This document shows positions 19,731 to 20,948 of a DNA stretch of 20,948 nt, piece by piece. Numbering within the stretch: position 1 is the first letter of the stretch; each line of letters opens with the position of its first letter. The notes under the pieces are model-generated. The model was not told where the DNA came from. It worked only from the letters and a program-made list of their open reading frames with translations, and searched no databases. The DNA is from Ichthyophonus hoferi. Its lineage: Eukaryota > Opisthokonta > Ichthyosporea > Ichthyophonida > Ichthyophonidae. The stretch lies in contig NAOQ01000063.1 in the NCBI GenBank assembly GCA_002751075.1, forward strand, positions 173,985-194,932. Direction: 5' to 3'. A program made the position numbers and the translations under genes.

Positions 19731-20915
19731 GTAATAATATACGTTTTGTTTGAACAGTCGTGAGTTTTTTCCTCGTTGCTTGCCATTGTTTTTTTGCATT
19801 TTTTTTCATATATTTTTATACTCGTCATTATATATTTTCTGTACGTTATCCTTTACATTTAGTTTATAATTACTACTTCTTTCTATGGTTTGTCTTTATT
19901 TGTGTTTAATAAATCTCTTTTCTATACCCTTTTCTATACCCTTGTCTTCCTGTTTTTGTTTTTCTGCCTTTAATTTCTTCTTTATTTACTATTTTTTTTT
20001 TTATATAAAAGAAAATATACTATTGGGTATGGCTACTATTATAAAATACAGTCTTCAAAGTGTTGATCCTATGTTTTCTATTATTATAGCAATGATTATT
20101 ATCACAAACACGGCGTGCGAGTGTGTTGATAGGGTGAGATGATTATGTAAGGAAGGAGATAGGGGATCATTCTTATTGTTTCTATCCAATAAACCGTACG
20201 ATTGTTTCGGCAGATTTATTTTGTGTATGTGCATATGTATATATGTATATATATGCATGTATATTTATTGCTTAAAGTATAAGTGCGAGTGAATCAGCCA
20301 TGTACGCATACATACATCATTATAAGTATATAAATTTAATTATAAGATGTGAGCCAATAAGGTCGCAATTTAAAACTACGGAGCCAATAGGATTATTTCT
20401 CGTTGTATTTTTACATTTACATGCATGTAACATATGCTTACATATATATACTGTGCAATATACTGTATACCATAATATTACATACTATCTAGATACCTTG
20501 CTAACGTATATACGCTGCACTATACACCATACCCTACACAAATATCACAACACTACATACATGACCTATACCATCTCTCCTTACCACTTTAGGCATTGCG
20601 AATGATGTCATGATGATGGATAGTCCTGTGTCGTATGCACCGTCTCCTACCCCGGCCTCTTCCGCACCTCTAGGGGGGATCCGGTTTGGGGGGATCAATG
20701 AAACTCTTCTTGAAAATTTTCAACATCGCCATGAGCGAACCCTGTCCTCCAGCTCAGTAGACGATCATTTCGCTCGTTCTCTTGCAAAATTTCACACGAA
20801 ATTGGGGGCAGATAGTGGATCTACACCTAGTTCACCCTTGACACAACCACGTTTGCTCCCCCAGCACCGAAATCTCAATATCTACCAACAACAGCAACAA
20901 CAACAACAACAACAA

Positions 20916-20948
<33 letters not shown>
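19511..20948 (+). CDS. Vestigial-like (VGLL4-like) TEAD cofactor with Tondu motif, gene 2, cut by the window edge
   Basis: Exon 1 (19511-19730) and exon 2 (20593 to the edge) join in phase, giving at least 192 residues: M1 to S73, split Gly74, then on from Ile75. Residues 127-144 are SVDDHFARSLAKFHTKLG. Human VGLL4 has SVDDHFAKAL and VEEHFRRSLGK, so the V-x-x-H-F-x-x-S/A-L Tondu signature is complete. TDU motifs bind TEAD/Scalloped transcription factors; VGLL4 competes with YAP/Yorkie there. Acting as a nuclear TEAD cofactor is therefore the inferred role. The rest is Ser/Pro- and Gln-rich, ending in polyQ. ATG 19511 is preferred because the frame has a stop at 19478, the context ggtATGG is good, and no phase-0 acceptor would join it to gene 1. 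A second TDU may lie beyond the edge. Confidence 0.75.
19731..20592 (+). other. Gene 2 intron
   Basis: 862 bases, GTAATA to CCACTTTAG, T-rich near the start. CCAAT pentamers lie at about 20187, 20354 and 20382. The open frames inside are low-complexity and are not supported as exons. Confidence 0.75.
20593..20948 (+). CDS. Gene 2, exon 2 with Tondu motif and polyQ (incomplete)
   Basis: Continues from Gly74 as IANDVMMMDSPVSY, a Ser/Pro/Ala block, then GGIRFGGINETLLENFQHR, and SVDDHFARSLAKFHTKLG at 20751-20804. A Ser/Pro/Gln segment and 21 glutamines follow up to the window edge. NETLLENFQHRHERTL just before the motif may be a degenerate first TDU, as VGLL4 has two in tandem, but it lacks the H-F pair. 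No donor or stop is reached. Confidence 0.8.
20886..20948 (+). repeat. CAA/CAG repeat coding polyglutamine at the window edge
   Basis: 21 Gln codons: two CAA, one CAG, eight CAA, then ten uninterrupted CAG to the last base. The true length is unknown because the window ends inside it. Confidence 0.95.

Overview
The window is AT-rich eukaryotic DNA with spliced genes on the + strand. Two protein-coding genes can be built from splice-phased exons. The rest is intron or intergenic sequence with simple repeats, short tandem repeats and scattered CCAAT-type motifs. Introns are about 0.7-1.05 kb with GT..AG ends, and the exons are clearly richer in G+C than their surroundings. I found no tRNA, rRNA, CRISPR array or intact mobile element.

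Layout: 1-4.9 kb is noncoding, with a possible pair of decayed, mutually similar repeat fragments (about 1.23-1.59 and 2.11-2.36 kb), a TATTA-type microsatellite and small hairpins. 4.93-5.28 kb holds a dense CCAAT group that looks like the promoter of gene 1. Gene 1 (5439 to about 12.4 kb) has six coding exons whose phases all fit. It encodes a protein of about 780-795 residues with CCCH finger - CHCH finger - CCCH finger (Unkempt / plant RR-TZF kind), a long low-complexity Ser/Asn/Pro/Gln-rich middle and a C-terminal SAM domain. 12.4-19.5 kb is a 7-kb intergenic stretch with a cluster of CCAATCA sites, a four-copy 22-bp tandem repeat, a four-copy GCCATAN repeat and a GC-rich islet. Gene 2 (19511 to beyond the right edge) has two exons joined in phase and carries SVDDHFARSLAKFHTKLG, a close match to the Tondu (TDU) TEAD-binding motif of Vestigial-like 4 (VGLL4). 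It runs into a polyglutamine tract at the window edge.

Organism (inference): a TDU motif, an Unkempt-like finger array, long AT-rich introns and polyQ tracts suggest a holozoan. A unicellular relative of animals, such as an ichthyosporean, fits well, but an early-branching animal cannot be excluded from this window.

How the genes may work: gene 1 looks like a cytoplasmic RNA-binding regulator, with zinc fingers for RNA and SAM for self-association or further binding. Gene 2 looks like a nuclear TEAD cofactor that would compete with or replace Yorkie/YAP in Hippo-type output. No direct functional link between them is shown; they only lie head to tail.
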